Source: Pseudomonadota bacterium (GTDB lineage Bacteria > Pseudomonadota > Gammaproteobacteria > Burkholderiales > Burkholderiaceae). Taken from it: a stretch of DNA of 25,158 nucleotides. How positions within the stretch are numbered: the stretch's first letter is position 1; every line of letters begins with the position of its first letter. Position numbers and translations under genes: made by a program. Shown here piece by piece: positions 17,212 to 25,143 of this stretch. The notes beneath the pieces were generated by a model. The model did not search any database. It was given only the letters and a program-made list of their open reading frames with translations, and was not told where the DNA came from. The stretch is taken from contig CAUJJP010000184.1 in the NCBI GenBank assembly GCA_963205525.1, forward strand, positions 1 through 25,158, read 5' to 3'.

Positions 17212-18171
17212 ATGAAGCGAATCCTGTCCATCCTGGCCCTGGCCCTGCCGCTGTGGGCGGCGGCGCAGGGCGCCTTCCCCTCGCGCCCGATCCAGATGCT
17301 GATCCCGTACCCCGCGGGCGGCACGACCGACATCATGGCGCGCGCGATGCAGGAGCCGCTGCAGAAGGCGCTGGGCCAGACGATCATCGTCGAGAACAAG
17401 GCCGGCGCCTCCGGCGTGCTGGCTGCGCGCGAAGTGGCGCGCGCCAAGCCCGACGGGCACACGCTGCTGTTCATCAACAGCGGCATCGTTGCGGTCACGC
17501 CGCATGTGCAGAAGGACGCGGGCTTCGACGGCGTGAAGGACTTCGCCCCGGTGGCCATGGTGACCAGCGCGCCGCTGTTCGTCATCGTGCCCGGCACCCT
17601 GCCGGTGACCGACCTGCGCAGCTGGATCGATTGGGCCCGCAAGCAGCCCGGCCCGCTGCCCTATGCATCGGCCGGCGTCGGCTCCTTCGGTCACCTGGCG
17701 AGCGAGATGTTTGCCAAGGCAGCCGGCCTGAAGATGACCCATGTGCCCTACCGCGGCCAGGCGCCGACGACGACGGCGGTGCTATCGGGCGAGGTGCCGC
17801 TGCTGATCACCAGCATGTCGGCCGCGATGCGCGAAGGCATCAACGCCGGCAAGCTCAAGCTGCTGGGCGTGACCTCGCCGCAGCCCAATGCGCAGAACCC
17901 CGGCGTGCCGCCGGTCAGCAGTGTGCTGCCGGGCTATGCGGCCGAAACCTGGTTCGGCTTCATCACCACGGCAGGCACGCCGCCGGACGTGATCGCGCGG
18001 CTGAACAAGGAGGTCAACACCATCCTCGGCACCAAGGAGTTCCAGGACCGCATGCTGCAGCTCGGGCAGGAGGTCAAGCTGATGACGCCCGCGCAGCTGG
18101 GCGCGCTGATCGCCGAGGACTCGGCTCGCTGGGGCCAGGTGGTGCGCGACAACCAGATCTCCTCCCAATGA
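17212..18171 (+). CDS. Bug/TctC-family periplasmic receptor, Bug-3
   Basis: A 319-residue periplasmic receptor. A Sec signal peptide occupies about residues 1-18 (basic KR at 2-3, hydrophobic 4-16, cleavage near Ala-Ala-Ala). The mature protein shows IPYPAGGTTDIMAR (31-44) and ENKAGASG (61-68). GAGGAG at 17200-17205 overlaps the stop of the preceding acyl-CoA dehydrogenase, 10 nt away, so the two are co-transcribed. Its TGA (18169-18171) overlaps an ATG at 18168 that is in frame with the following crotonase. Presence in a dehydrogenase/crotonase operon suggests that it captures the acid which that operon degrades. Confidence 0.91.
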   Translation: MKRILSILALALPLWAAAQGAFPSRPIQMLIPYPAGGTTDIMARAMQEPLQKALGQTIIVENKAGASGVLAAREVARAKPDGHTLLFINSGIVAVTPHVQKDAGFDGVKDFAPVAMVTSAPLFVIVPGTLPVTDLRSWIDWARKQPGPLPYASAGVGSFGHLASEMFAKAAGLKMTHVPYRGQAPTTTAVLSGEVPLLITSMSAAMREGINAGKLKLLGVTSPQPNAQNPGVPPVSSVLPGYAAETWFGFITTAGTPPDVIARLNKEVNTILGTKEFQDRMLQLGQEVKLMTPAQLGALIAEDSARWGQVVRDNQISSQ

Positions 18172-18199
18172 CCCCAATGACCTCATTGACCCCAATGAC
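18166..18199 (+). repeat. Two 18-nt direct repeats between Bug-3 and ECH-3
   Basis: CAATGACCCCAATGAC (18166-18181) and CATTGACCCCAATGAC (18184-18199) are repeated with an 18-nt period, exactly six codons. They span the Bug-3 stop and supply three ATG codons (18168, 18177, 18195) in frame with ECH-3 ahead of its likely start at 18213. Confidence 0.6.
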
Positions 18200-18212
18200 G
18201 AGAGACGCTCCG

Positions 18213-19022
18213 ATGAACCGTTATGCCGACTACCACGACCTGAAGATCGAGGTGGCCAACAAGGTTGCCACCGTCACCCTCAACCGCCCGCAGGCGCGCA
18301 ATGCCATCAACCAGCGCCTGATCCGCGAACTGCGCCGCATCTGGGACGACCTGGGCGACGACCCCGCCGTCAACGCCGTGCTGCTGACCGGCGCCGGCGA
18401 CTGGTTCAGCGTGGGCGGCGACGTCAAGGCGATGAGCGATCGCCCCGGCGGCGACGTGCTGGAAGAAGGCGAGGTGCACGACCCCATGATCAGCCGCCGG
18501 CTGGTGACGCGCCACCTCGAGCTGGACAAGCCCATCGTGGCGGCGATCAACGGCGACTGCGTCGGCCTGGCCGCCACCACTGCGCTGCTGTGCGACGTCA
18601 CCGTGATGGCCGACGATGCACGCATCGGCGACAGCCATGTCAACAAGGTGGGCCTGGTGGCCGGCGACGGCGGCACGGTGATCTGGCCGCTGCTCATCGG
18701 CGTCAACAAGGCCAAGGAATACCTGATGCGCGGCACGCTGCTCAAGGGCGCGGAAGCTGAACGCATCGGCCTCGTCAACCACGTTAAGCCCAGGGCCGAG
18801 GTGCTGCCCTTCGCGCGCGCCATCGCGCAGGAGCTGGCCGACGGCCCGGTGTGGGCCACGCGCTGGACCAAGCTGTCGATCAACCAGATCGTCAAGGACC
18901 GCGTCAACCGCCTGCTGGAGGCCAGCATGGCCCTGGAGCAGGTGACCTTCGAGCTGGCCGACCACAAGGAAGCGACGAAGGCATTTAAGGAAAAGCGCAA
19001 GCCGAGCTTCGGCCGCGGCTGA
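18213..19022 (+). CDS. Enoyl-CoA hydratase/isomerase family protein, ECH-3
   Basis: A 269-residue crotonase-family enzyme. The oxyanion regions are FSVGGDVKAM (65-74) and AINGDCVGLAATTAL (111-125). RIGDSHVNKVGLVAGDGGT (137-155) carries an Asp (D152) in the PaaG-like position, and E169 in KAKEYLMRG matches the second hydratase glutamate; this mixed pattern fits a broad uncharacterised hydratase/isomerase subgroup. ATG 18213 is preferred, with a purine-rich GAGAGA upstream and homology starting just after it. A start at 18168 with 4-nt overlap to Bug-3 would add 15 residues from a repeat and lacks a ribosome site. It is the third gene of the dehydrogenase operon, converging on the fused dehydrogenase with only 21 nt between stops. 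Confidence 0.87.
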   Translation: MNRYADYHDLKIEVANKVATVTLNRPQARNAINQRLIRELRRIWDDLGDDPAVNAVLLTGAGDWFSVGGDVKAMSDRPGGDVLEEGEVHDPMISRRLVTRHLELDKPIVAAINGDCVGLAATTALLCDVTVMADDARIGDSHVNKVGLVAGDGGTVIWPLLIGVNKAKEYLMRGTLLKGAEAERIGLVNHVKPRAEVLPFARAIAQELADGPVWATRWTKLSINQIVKDRVNRLLEASMALEQVTFELADHKEATKAFKEKRKPSFGRG

Positions 19023-19043
19023 ACGGGCGGCCGGCGCAGGCTC

Positions 19044-21257
19044 CTAGCGCGGCAGCCCCAGGCCCCGCTGCGCGATCAGGCTGCGCTGGATCTCGTTGGT
19101 GCCGATGCTGATGACCCACATCAGCGAGTGCCGCAGGTTCTGCTCGTAGCGGCCGTTGCGCAGCGCGCCAGGCGCACCCTGTGACAGCGCCGCGCGCGGG
19201 CCCAGGATGTCGAGCGCGGCCTCGCCGAAGCGCTCCATCAGCTCGCCCGAGAAGACCTTGCTGATGGCGCCCAGTTCGGGCGGCGTGGTGCCGCTTTCGG
19301 CGAGTTCGGCGCAGTGCAGCATCAGCTGGCGGCCCACCTCGATCTCGGCCGCCAGGGCGCCGATGCGCTCGCGCACCAGCGGATCACGGCGCAACTCGGG
19401 CACGACACGCACGTCGCGGCACAGCAGGTCGAAGGCATGCGCCACCTTCAGCACGATGCCGCCGCCCACGGTGCCGCGCTCGTTGGCCAGGGCGTCGGTC
19501 AGCACCTTCCAGCCGCCGTTGACGGGGCCGACGATGTGGTCGGAGGGGATGCGCACGTCGTCGTAGAAGATATTGGCGAAGCTACCGTCGTACATCGTGG
19601 TCGCCGGCTTGATGCTGATGCCGGGCGCATCCATCGGCACGATGAACATGCTGATGCCGGCGTGCGGTGGCCTGGCCTCGGGGTCGGTGCGGGCGGCGAG
19701 GAACATGTATTTTCCCCACCAGGTCGTCGTCCAGATCTTCTGACCGTTGATCAGCCAGTGCTCGCCCGTGTCGTCGCTGACCCGGGTGGCGCGCGTGCGC
19801 AGCGCCGCCAGGTCGCTGCCCGCCTCGGGCTCGCTGTAACCCATGCCATGCATGGCCTCGCCGCGCAGGATCTCGGGCAGGTATCGCGCCTGCTGCGCCG
19901 GTGTGCCGTGCATGATCAGGGCGTTGGCCTGCACGGCGGCACCGAAGCGCGGCGCCTCGGCACGTTCCATCGCCTCGACGAAGGCCAACTGCTCGCGTGC
20001 GCTGCGTGCCTGGCCGCCATGTTCCATCGGCCAGGTCAGCCCGATCCAGCCGGTGCGGCCGATGTCCTGCAGGAAGGCGGGGTCGAACTCCCGGTCATGG
20101 AAGGGCTGGCGGTCGAAGGCGGCCTTGCGCTCGCCGGTCCAGTGCGTCTGCAGCCATTCGCGCACCTCCTCGCGAAAAGCATTGCCCGCCGGGCCGAGGT
20201 CGTATTCGGGCAGCGTGGCGGTTTCGTCGTCCAGCAGCGCGGCGGCCAGTTCGCGCCGCGCCTGCTGGGCGCCGCCGAGCACCAGCGTATCGAGGTGCAC
20301 GCGGCGGAAGTGGCGCGGTGCCTCGTGTTCCTCGGCATAGCCGATGGCGCCGAAGGCATGGTGCGTCTCCAGCGCGACCTGGCGCAGCGCCTGCCCGGCG
20401 AAGGCCGGTGCCGCGGCGGCGAAATAGGCCCAGTCCGCCAGGCCGAGGTCGAAGGCGCCGGCGGCATGCTGCAGGGTCAGGCGCACCCCTTCCAGCGCGA
20501 TGAGCCCATTGGCCAGCTTGTGCTGCATCGCCTGGAAGCGGCCGATCGGCTGGCCGAACTGCTTGCGCTCCTTCGCGTAGTCGACCACCAGTTCGAAGGC
20601 CCGCCGCGCCGCACCGTGCGCACGCGCCAGCAGCAGCAGGCGCAGCAGCGCCCGCGCGCTGGCCGCCACCGCCCTCGGCAGGGGCAGCAGCCGCAGCGCG
20701 GCGTTGTGCAGGCGCACCTCGCACCAGCCGGCATGGCCGTCCAGCCCCAGCGCGCGCGTGGGCTGCACCTGCACCCCACCGGCCTCGAAGTCGATCAGCG
20801 CCAGCGCGTCGTCGCGGGGCACCAGCAGGTGCGTGGCATGCGCGGCACCGTCCACCGGCATCAGCGTGCCGCTGGCCTGCGCGCCGTCGACCTGCAGCGC
20901 ATCGGTGCAGGCCACGGCCAGTCGCAGGCCATCGGCCAGGGCCGATGTGTCACCTGCCAGCCGTGCCAGCAGCAGGTTTGCCAGCAGCGTGCCGGCCATC
21001 GGCGCGGGTGCCGCGGCGCGGCCCAGTTCCTCCATCACGATGACGGCCTCGCGCAACCCGCCCTCGGCGGGATCGCGGCCCAGGGCCACGATGCCCTGGG
21101 CGGCCAGGCCTTGCCAGAGGGTGGCCACGGCCGTACGGTCGCTGCTGCGTTCGATGGCGCCGGCAGCCGGCCAGTGCGCGGCCAGCCAGCCGCGCAGCGA
21201 GTCGCGCAGCAGGCCGCGTTCCTCGTCGCCCGGCAGCCAGTCGGTGTCCGGCTTCAT
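19044..21257 (-). CDS. Fused tandem acyl-CoA dehydrogenase (FadE34-like, 737 aa)
   Basis: Two acyl-CoA dehydrogenase units in one chain. The N-terminal unit (about 1-345) keeps the fold signature [18 protein letters not shown] (225-242) but is otherwise degenerate. The C-terminal unit (about 350-737) has GYSEPEAGSDLAALRT (473-488), NGQKIWTT (504-511) and GTNEIQR (719-725). The SCAD/MCAD-type base is missing: ISIGT (716-720) stands where IYEGT is usual. E593 in ALANERG is at the position used by isovaleryl-CoA dehydrogenase-like enzymes and is the candidate base. Mycobacterial FadE34, a cholesterol side-chain dehydrogenase, has the same two-unit build; related enzymes are heterotetramers of separate chains. 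ATG 21257 overlaps the preceding CoA-transferase stop by 4 nt, which excludes the much longer upstream reading frame. Confidence 0.88.
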   Translation of the reverse strand: MKPDTDWLPGDEERGLLRDSLRGWLAAHWPAAGAIERSSDRTAVATLWQGLAAQGIVALGRDPAEGGLREAVIVMEELGRAAAPAPMAGTLLANLLLARLAGDTSALADGLRLAVACTDALQVDGAQASGTLMPVDGAAHATHLLVPRDDALALIDFEAGGVQVQPTRALGLDGHAGWCEVRLHNAALRLLPLPRAVAASARALLRLLLLARAHGAARRAFELVVDYAKERKQFGQPIGRFQAMQHKLANGLIALEGVRLTLQHAAGAFDLGLADWAYFAAAAPAFAGQALRQVALETHHAFGAIGYAEEHEAPRHFRRVHLDTLVLGGAQQARRELAAALLDDETATLPEYDLGPAGNAFREEVREWLQTHWTGERKAAFDRQPFHDREFDPAFLQDIGRTGWIGLTWPMEHGGQARSAREQLAFVEAMERAEAPRFGAAVQANALIMHGTPAQQARYLPEILRGEAMHGMGYSEPEAGSDLAALRTRATRVSDDTGEHWLINGQKIWTTTWWGKYMFLAARTDPEARPPHAGISMFIVPMDAPGISIKPATTMYDGSFANIFYDDVRIPSDHIVGPVNGGWKVLTDALANERGTVGGGIVLKVAHAFDLLCRDVRVVPELRRDPLVRERIGALAAEIEVGRQLMLHCAELAESGTTPPELGAISKVFSGELMERFGEAALDILGPRAALSQGAPGALRNGRYEQNLRHSLMWVISIGTNEIQRSLIAQRGLGLPR

Positions 21258-22441
21258 CGCCCGAGCACCCCTTCGGCCTGCAGCCGCGTGATCGACGCTG
21301 CGTCCAGCCCCAACTTCTCGTGCAGCACCTCGGCGCCGTGCTCGCCCAGGGCCGCCAGGCGCGGCCGCGCCCGGGTTGGCGTGCGGCTCATCAGGAAGGG
21401 CAGGTTGGCGCATTTGAAGCGGCCTTCGCCCTCGCCCAGCTCGGCCAGGAAGCCACGTTCGGCCAGCTGCGGGTCGGCCATCGCCTCGCCCACGCTGCGG
21501 TAGCGGCTGCAGGGCACGCCGGCGTCCATCAGGATGCGCTCGCATTCGGCACCGCTGCGCTGCCGCGTCCAGCCTTCGATCAGTTCCAGCAGCGCGCCCC
21601 AGTTGGATTCCTTGGCGGCCACGGTCGCGAAGCGCGGGTCGGACTTGGCCTCGGGGTGGCCGATGACATCGAACAGCACCTCCTGGTTCCGGAGCGTGAC
21701 CGCGGCCACCATCACCCAGCCGTCGGCGGCGCGCACCGGTTCGTAGACCTGCCGTCGCCGGTTGGGTGGAAATTGCGCCGCCTGCATCTCGTAGATCAGC
21801 ATGCCCAGCACCGAGTCCATCAGCGACACGTCGACGTGCTGGCCGAGGCCGCTGCGCTCGCGCTCGTACAAGGCCATCTGGATGGCACCGAAGGCATAGC
21901 TGGCGCCCAGCACGTCGGCCAGGAAGATGCCGTTGTTCATCGGCCGCGTCTGGTCGCGCTGGTATTCGGTGTTGGCCGCCTCGTAGCCGCTGGCGGCATG
22001 GATCACCGGGGCATAGGCCGGCGCGCCGGCACGCGGCCCGGTCTGGCCGAAGCCCGAGATGGAGGCATACACCAGCCGCGGGTTGTCGCGCGCCAGCGTG
22101 GCGTGGTCCAGGCCCAGCCGCTTCATCACGCCGGGGCGGAAGTTCTCGACCACGACGTCGGCCTTCAGCGCCAGTTCGCGCGCGAGGCGGCGCCCTTCGG
22201 CGGTCTGCAGGTCGAGCACGATGCTGCGCTTGCCGCAGTTCATCGACGCGTAGTAGGTGCTGATGCCGCCGCGCACCGGCGCGCGCTGGCGCACCACGTC
22301 GCCGTCGGGCGGCTCGACCTTGATGACGTCGGCGCCGGCGTCGGCCAGCATGCGGGTGCACATGGGACCGGACATCACGATGGTGAAGTCCAGTACCTGC
22401 AGGCCGGACAGCGCGTCGGCCGCGGTGGGTGGGTTCGACAT
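21254..22441 (-). CDS. CaiB/BaiF-type (family III) CoA-transferase, copy 2
   Basis: A 395-residue CoA-transferase and paralogue of the one at 14806-15954: GLQVLDFTIVMSGPMCTRML (13-32), ADAGADVIKVEPPDGD (33-48), ENFRPGVMKRLGL (99-111), catalytic D176 in FLADVLGA, and GLGQHVDVSLMDS (198-210). The ATG at 22441 is chosen over an in-frame TTG at 22477 because family homology begins shortly after it. It is translationally coupled to the fused acyl-CoA dehydrogenase, so it probably supplies that enzyme's CoA-ester. It starts 96 nt downstream of the LysR gene on the same strand; a TGTGCACA palindrome covers the start region (22441-22448). Confidence 0.9.
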   Translation of the reverse strand: MSNPPTAADALSGLQVLDFTIVMSGPMCTRMLADAGADVIKVEPPDGDVVRQRAPVRGGISTYYASMNCGKRSIVLDLQTAEGRRLARELALKADVVVENFRPGVMKRLGLDHATLARDNPRLVYASISGFGQTGPRAGAPAYAPVIHAASGYEAANTEYQRDQTRPMNNGIFLADVLGASYAFGAIQMALYERERSGLGQHVDVSLMDSVLGMLIYEMQAAQFPPNRRRQVYEPVRAADGWVMVAAVTLRNQEVLFDVIGHPEAKSDPRFATVAAKESNWGALLELIEGWTRQRSGAECERILMDAGVPCSRYRSVGEAMADPQLAERGFLAELGEGEGRFKCANLPFLMSRTPTRARPRLAALGEHGAEVLHEKLGLDAASITRLQAEGVLGR

Positions 22442-22443
22442 GT

Positions 22444-22516
22444 GCACAGCATCGCGGGCGCCGCGTGGGTGCGGCAAGGCGGCGACCGCCCCAGCAACTG
22501 TGCACCCGCGGCACAG
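22444..22516. promoter_or_regulatory. GCACAG/CTGTGC elements between LysR and CoA-transferase 2
   Basis: GCACAGCATC (22444-22453) is identical to one strand of the palindrome at 16000-16014. CTGTGC (22498-22503) and GCACAG (22511-22516) form a 6-bp inverted repeat with a 7-nt spacer just after the LysR stop. The latter could be a hairpin terminator for lysR or an operator. Recurrence of the same hexamer at both CaiB-type genes favours an operator. Confidence 0.35.
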
Positions 22517-22537
22517 CCGCCGGCCACGCGGCCCGGG

Positions 22538-23425
22538 TCAGGCCGCCAGGTGCTGCCCGGCGTGATCGAGGAAGGCGCGCACGCGCGGGCTCAGGTGGCG
22601 CTTGCTGGCGAAGACGGCATATATCGGCTCGCGGTCCAGCTCGTGCTCGGCCAGCACGGTGGCGAGCTGGCCGCTCGCCAGCTCGGCATCGACGTGGTAA
22701 TCGGCCAGCCGTGCGATGCCCAGGCCCTGCACGGCCAGCGTGCACAGCACGTCGCCGTTGTTGGCTGCGGCCAGCGCCTTGGGCTCGTGCGTGACGACCT
22801 GGTCCTGCACCTGCAGCGGCCAGCGGCTGCGGAACGAGCCCGGCAGGAAATTCAGGCAGTGGTGGCTGCGCAGGTCGTCCGGGGTGCGTGGCGTGCCGGC
22901 ACGGGCCAGGTAGGCGGGTGCGGCGCACAGGTGCCAGCGCGCGGTGGTGAGGCGGCGGGCCACCAGCGTGGAGTCGGGGATGTTGCCGCTCTGGAACGAG
23001 ACGTCGATCTGCTGCTCGAACAGATCGGGCGGGGTGGCGGCGACGATGATCTCCACCCGCACCAGCGGATGCGCCGCCAGAAAGCCGGGGATCAGCGGCG
23101 CCAGCCGTCGCCGCGCGAAGGCAGCGGTGCTGCTGATGCGCAGCACGCCCGAGGCCTCGGTGACCGCCGTGCTGACCGATGCCTCGGCGTCCTCGAGCGC
23201 CTGCATCACCTTGTGCGCCGCGGCCAGAAACTGCTCGCCTTCCTGCGTGAGCTGCAGCACGCGCGAGGTGCGATGGAACAGCCGCACGCCGAGGCGGTTT
23301 TCCAGCCGCTGGATCACCTTGCTGATGGTCGAGGGGTCGAGGTCGAGGCTGCGCGCGGCGGCGGAGAAGCTCTCCTCCTCGGACACGCGCAGAAAAAAAC
23401 CCAGTTCGCGGATGCGGTCGTTCAC
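22538..23425 (-). CDS. LysR-family transcriptional regulator
   Basis: A 295-residue LTTR with an N-terminal winged HTH (about 1-62, recognition region SFSAAARSLDLDPSTISKVI at 19-38) and a C-terminal effector domain (about 90-290, starting at SGVLRISST). The start is GTG at 23425 with GGAGG 10 nt upstream; no ATG is available nearby. The effector is unknown, probably a pathway intermediate. It is on the same strand as the CoA-transferase 2/fused dehydrogenase pair downstream and the aldehyde dehydrogenase upstream, rather than divergent as is usual for LTTRs. Palindromic GCACAG elements downstream of it and at 16000-16014 are candidate targets. Confidence 0.9.
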   Translation of the reverse strand: MNDRIRELGFFLRVSEEESFSAAARSLDLDPSTISKVIQRLENRLGVRLFHRTSRVLQLTQEGEQFLAAAHKVMQALEDAEASVSTAVTEASGVLRISSTAAFARRRLAPLIPGFLAAHPLVRVEIIVAATPPDLFEQQIDVSFQSGNIPDSTLVARRLTTARWHLCAAPAYLARAGTPRTPDDLRSHHCLNFLPGSFRSRWPLQVQDQVVTHEPKALAAANNGDVLCTLAVQGLGIARLADYHVDAELASGQLATVLAEHELDREPIYAVFASKRHLSPRVRAFLDHAGQHLAA

Positions 23426-23658
23426 GGGCCGTTGGCCTCCAGGTCGTCGTCGCCGCGCCGGCCGGCGGCGGCCGGGCGCTGGGCGATCCGGGCACCGCAG
23501 CCGTGCAGCCGGGCATTGCCCCCATGCGGACAGTCAGTCTATCCGCTCGGTCTTCAGCCCCGTCAGGGGACGCCCCGCGATGTCGACGCCGGGCCGGTCC
23601 GTGACGACGACGTCCCCCTGGCGGCGTGGCGGGTGATGGAGGCTTGGTGTTGCCGCCT
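23426..23658. other. Intergenic region with possible gene remnant
   Basis: 233 nt between the aldehyde dehydrogenase stop and the LysR start, both minus strand. A minus-strand frame ending at TGA 23534-23536 reads GDVVVTDRPGVDIAGRPL and eight further residues with codon use like the neighbours, resembling the C-terminus of a protein, but has no start of its own. A short inverted repeat CCCC-GTCA-GGGG lies at about 23558-23569. The region is otherwise featureless to me. Confidence 0.25.
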
Positions 23659-25143
23659 TCAATCCAGCTTGAGAACCACCGCCTTGGTCTGCAGGTATTC
23701 CTGCACGTGCTCGATGCCGCTTTCGCGGCCGAAGCCGCTCATCTTGTAGCCGCCGAAGGGGATGGCCGGGTCCATCACCTGGTAGCAGTTGGCCCACACC
23801 GTGCCGGTGCGCAGGCCGCGCGCCACGCGGTGCACGGTGCCGACGTTGCGCGACCAGACGCCGGCACCCAGGCCGTAGGGGCTGTCGTTGGCGCGCGCCA
23901 TGACCTCGTCGATGTCGTCGAATGGCAGGGCCGACAGCACCGGGCCGAAGATCTCCTCGCGCGCGATGCGCATGTCGTCCTGCACGCCGGCGAAGACCGT
24001 GGGGGCGACGAAATAACCCTGAGCCAGCACACCCTGGGTGAGGCGTTCGCCGCCGGCGAGCACCGTCGCGCCCTGCTCGTGGCCGAGCGCGAGGTAGCCA
24101 CAGACGCGGTCGAGCTGTTCGGCGGACACCACCGGGCCGAGCTGGGTCTCGGGGTCGAGCGGATCGCCGACGCGCAGCGTCCTCGCGAAGGCCGCGACCC
24201 TGGCGACGAATTCGTCGTAGATCGGCCGCTGCACGAAGAGCCGCGTGCCGGCGCTGCAGATCTGGCCGGAATTCAGGAACACCGCCATCGCGGAACCGGG
24301 TACCGCGGCGTCGAGGTCGGCGTCGGCGAAGACGATGTTCGGGCTCTTGCCGCCCAGCTCCATCGACATGCGCTTGATGTTGCCGGCGGCCGCGCGCACG
24401 ATCTTCTGGCCGACCTCGGTGCTGCCGGTGAAGGCGATCTTGTCGACGCCCGGATGGGCGGCCAGCGCCGCACCGGCCTCGGCGAAGCCGGTGACGACGT
24501 TGAAGACGCCGTCGGGCACGCCGGCCTCGCGCACCAGCTCGGCCAGGCGCAGCGGCGACAGCGGCGCCTGCTCGGCGGGCTTGAGCACCAGCGTGCAGCC
24601 GGTGGCCAGCACCGGGCACAGCTTCCAGATTGCCAGCCCGATGGGGCCGTTCCAGGGGTTGATGGCGCCGACCACGCCCACCGGATCCTTCAGCGTGTAG
24701 CTGAAGATGTCGCCGGCGGCGCTGTTGGGGATGGTGTCGCCCTGGATCGCGGTCGCCAGCCCGGCGTAGTAGCGCAGCAGACCGACGGCGCGGCGGCGGC
24801 CGAGCGTGGTGCGCGCGATCGGGCCACCCATGTCCAGCGTATCCAGCAGCGCCAGCTCGTCGTAGTGCTGCTCGATCAGGTCGGCCAGCTTCAGCATCAC
24901 CTGCTGGCGGTCGAAGGGCTTGAAGCGGCTCCACGGGCCGCTCTCGAAGGCGCGGCGCGCGGCGGCGACGGCGAGGTCGACGTCGGCGCTGCCGCCTTCG
25001 GCCACCTGCGCCAGGCGCTCGCCGGTGGCGGGATTGATGCTGTCGAAGAGCTTGCCGCTCTGCGCGGGCACCGTCTTGCCGTCGATGAAGAGCAGCTTGG
25101 GTTGGCCGTTAAGGAAAGCGGGCAGGGCAGGGGTGGCGGACAT
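23659..25143 (-). CDS. NAD(P)-dependent aldehyde dehydrogenase (ALDH superfamily)
   Basis: Oxidises an aldehyde to a carboxylic acid. The 494-residue product is full length for the classical ALDH family. Seen: INPWNGP (161-167) with the oxyanion Asn N165, KPAEQAPLSPL (188-198), FTGSTEVGQ (238-246) of the dinucleotide-binding fold, general base E262 in MELGGKSPN, catalytic nucleophile C296 in NSGQICSAGTR, and the EIFGPV motif toward the C-terminus. ATG 25143 is followed by a typical N-terminal stretch; the promoter lies outside the window. It is upstream of lysR on the same strand. It may generate the free acid that the ligase or CoA-transferases activate; the specific substrate is unknown. 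Confidence 0.92.
   Translation of the reverse strand: MSATPALPAFLNGQPKLLFIDGKTVPAQSGKLFDSINPATGERLAQVAEGGSADVDLAVAAARRAFESGPWSRFKPFDRQQVMLKLADLIEQHYDELALLDTLDMGGPIARTTLGRRRAVGLLRYYAGLATAIQGDTIPNSAAGDIFSYTLKDPVGVVGAINPWNGPIGLAIWKLCPVLATGCTLVLKPAEQAPLSPLRLAELVREAGVPDGVFNVVTGFAEAGAALAAHPGVDKIAFTGSTEVGQKIVRAAAGNIKRMSMELGGKSPNIVFADADLDAAVPGSAMAVFLNSGQICSAGTRLFVQRPIYDEFVARVAAFARTLRVGDPLDPETQLGPVVSAEQLDRVCGYLALGHEQGATVLAGGERLTQGVLAQGYFVAPTVFAGVQDDMRIAREEIFGPVLSALPFDDIDEVMARANDSPYGLGAGVWSRNVGTVHRVARGLRTGTVWANCYQVMDPAIPFGGYKMSGFGRESGIEHVQEYLQTKAVVLKLD

Noticed and set aside
21131..21138. CCGTACGG palindrome resembling the shared operator
   Set aside because: It lies inside the coding sequence of the fused dehydrogenase and lacks the full TAC-N6-GTA layout with the conserved interior.
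19044..23525. A continuous 1493-codon minus-strand reading frame
   Set aside because: Only the last 737 codons (from 21257) encode the fused acyl-CoA dehydrogenase. The upstream part is the out-of-frame shadow of the CoA-transferase and lysR genes, and the true start is fixed by the 4-nt overlap with the CoA-transferase stop.
21320..23749. An 809-codon plus-strand frame
   Set aside because: It is the antisense of the CoA-transferase and lysR genes, with no family motif and no start context.
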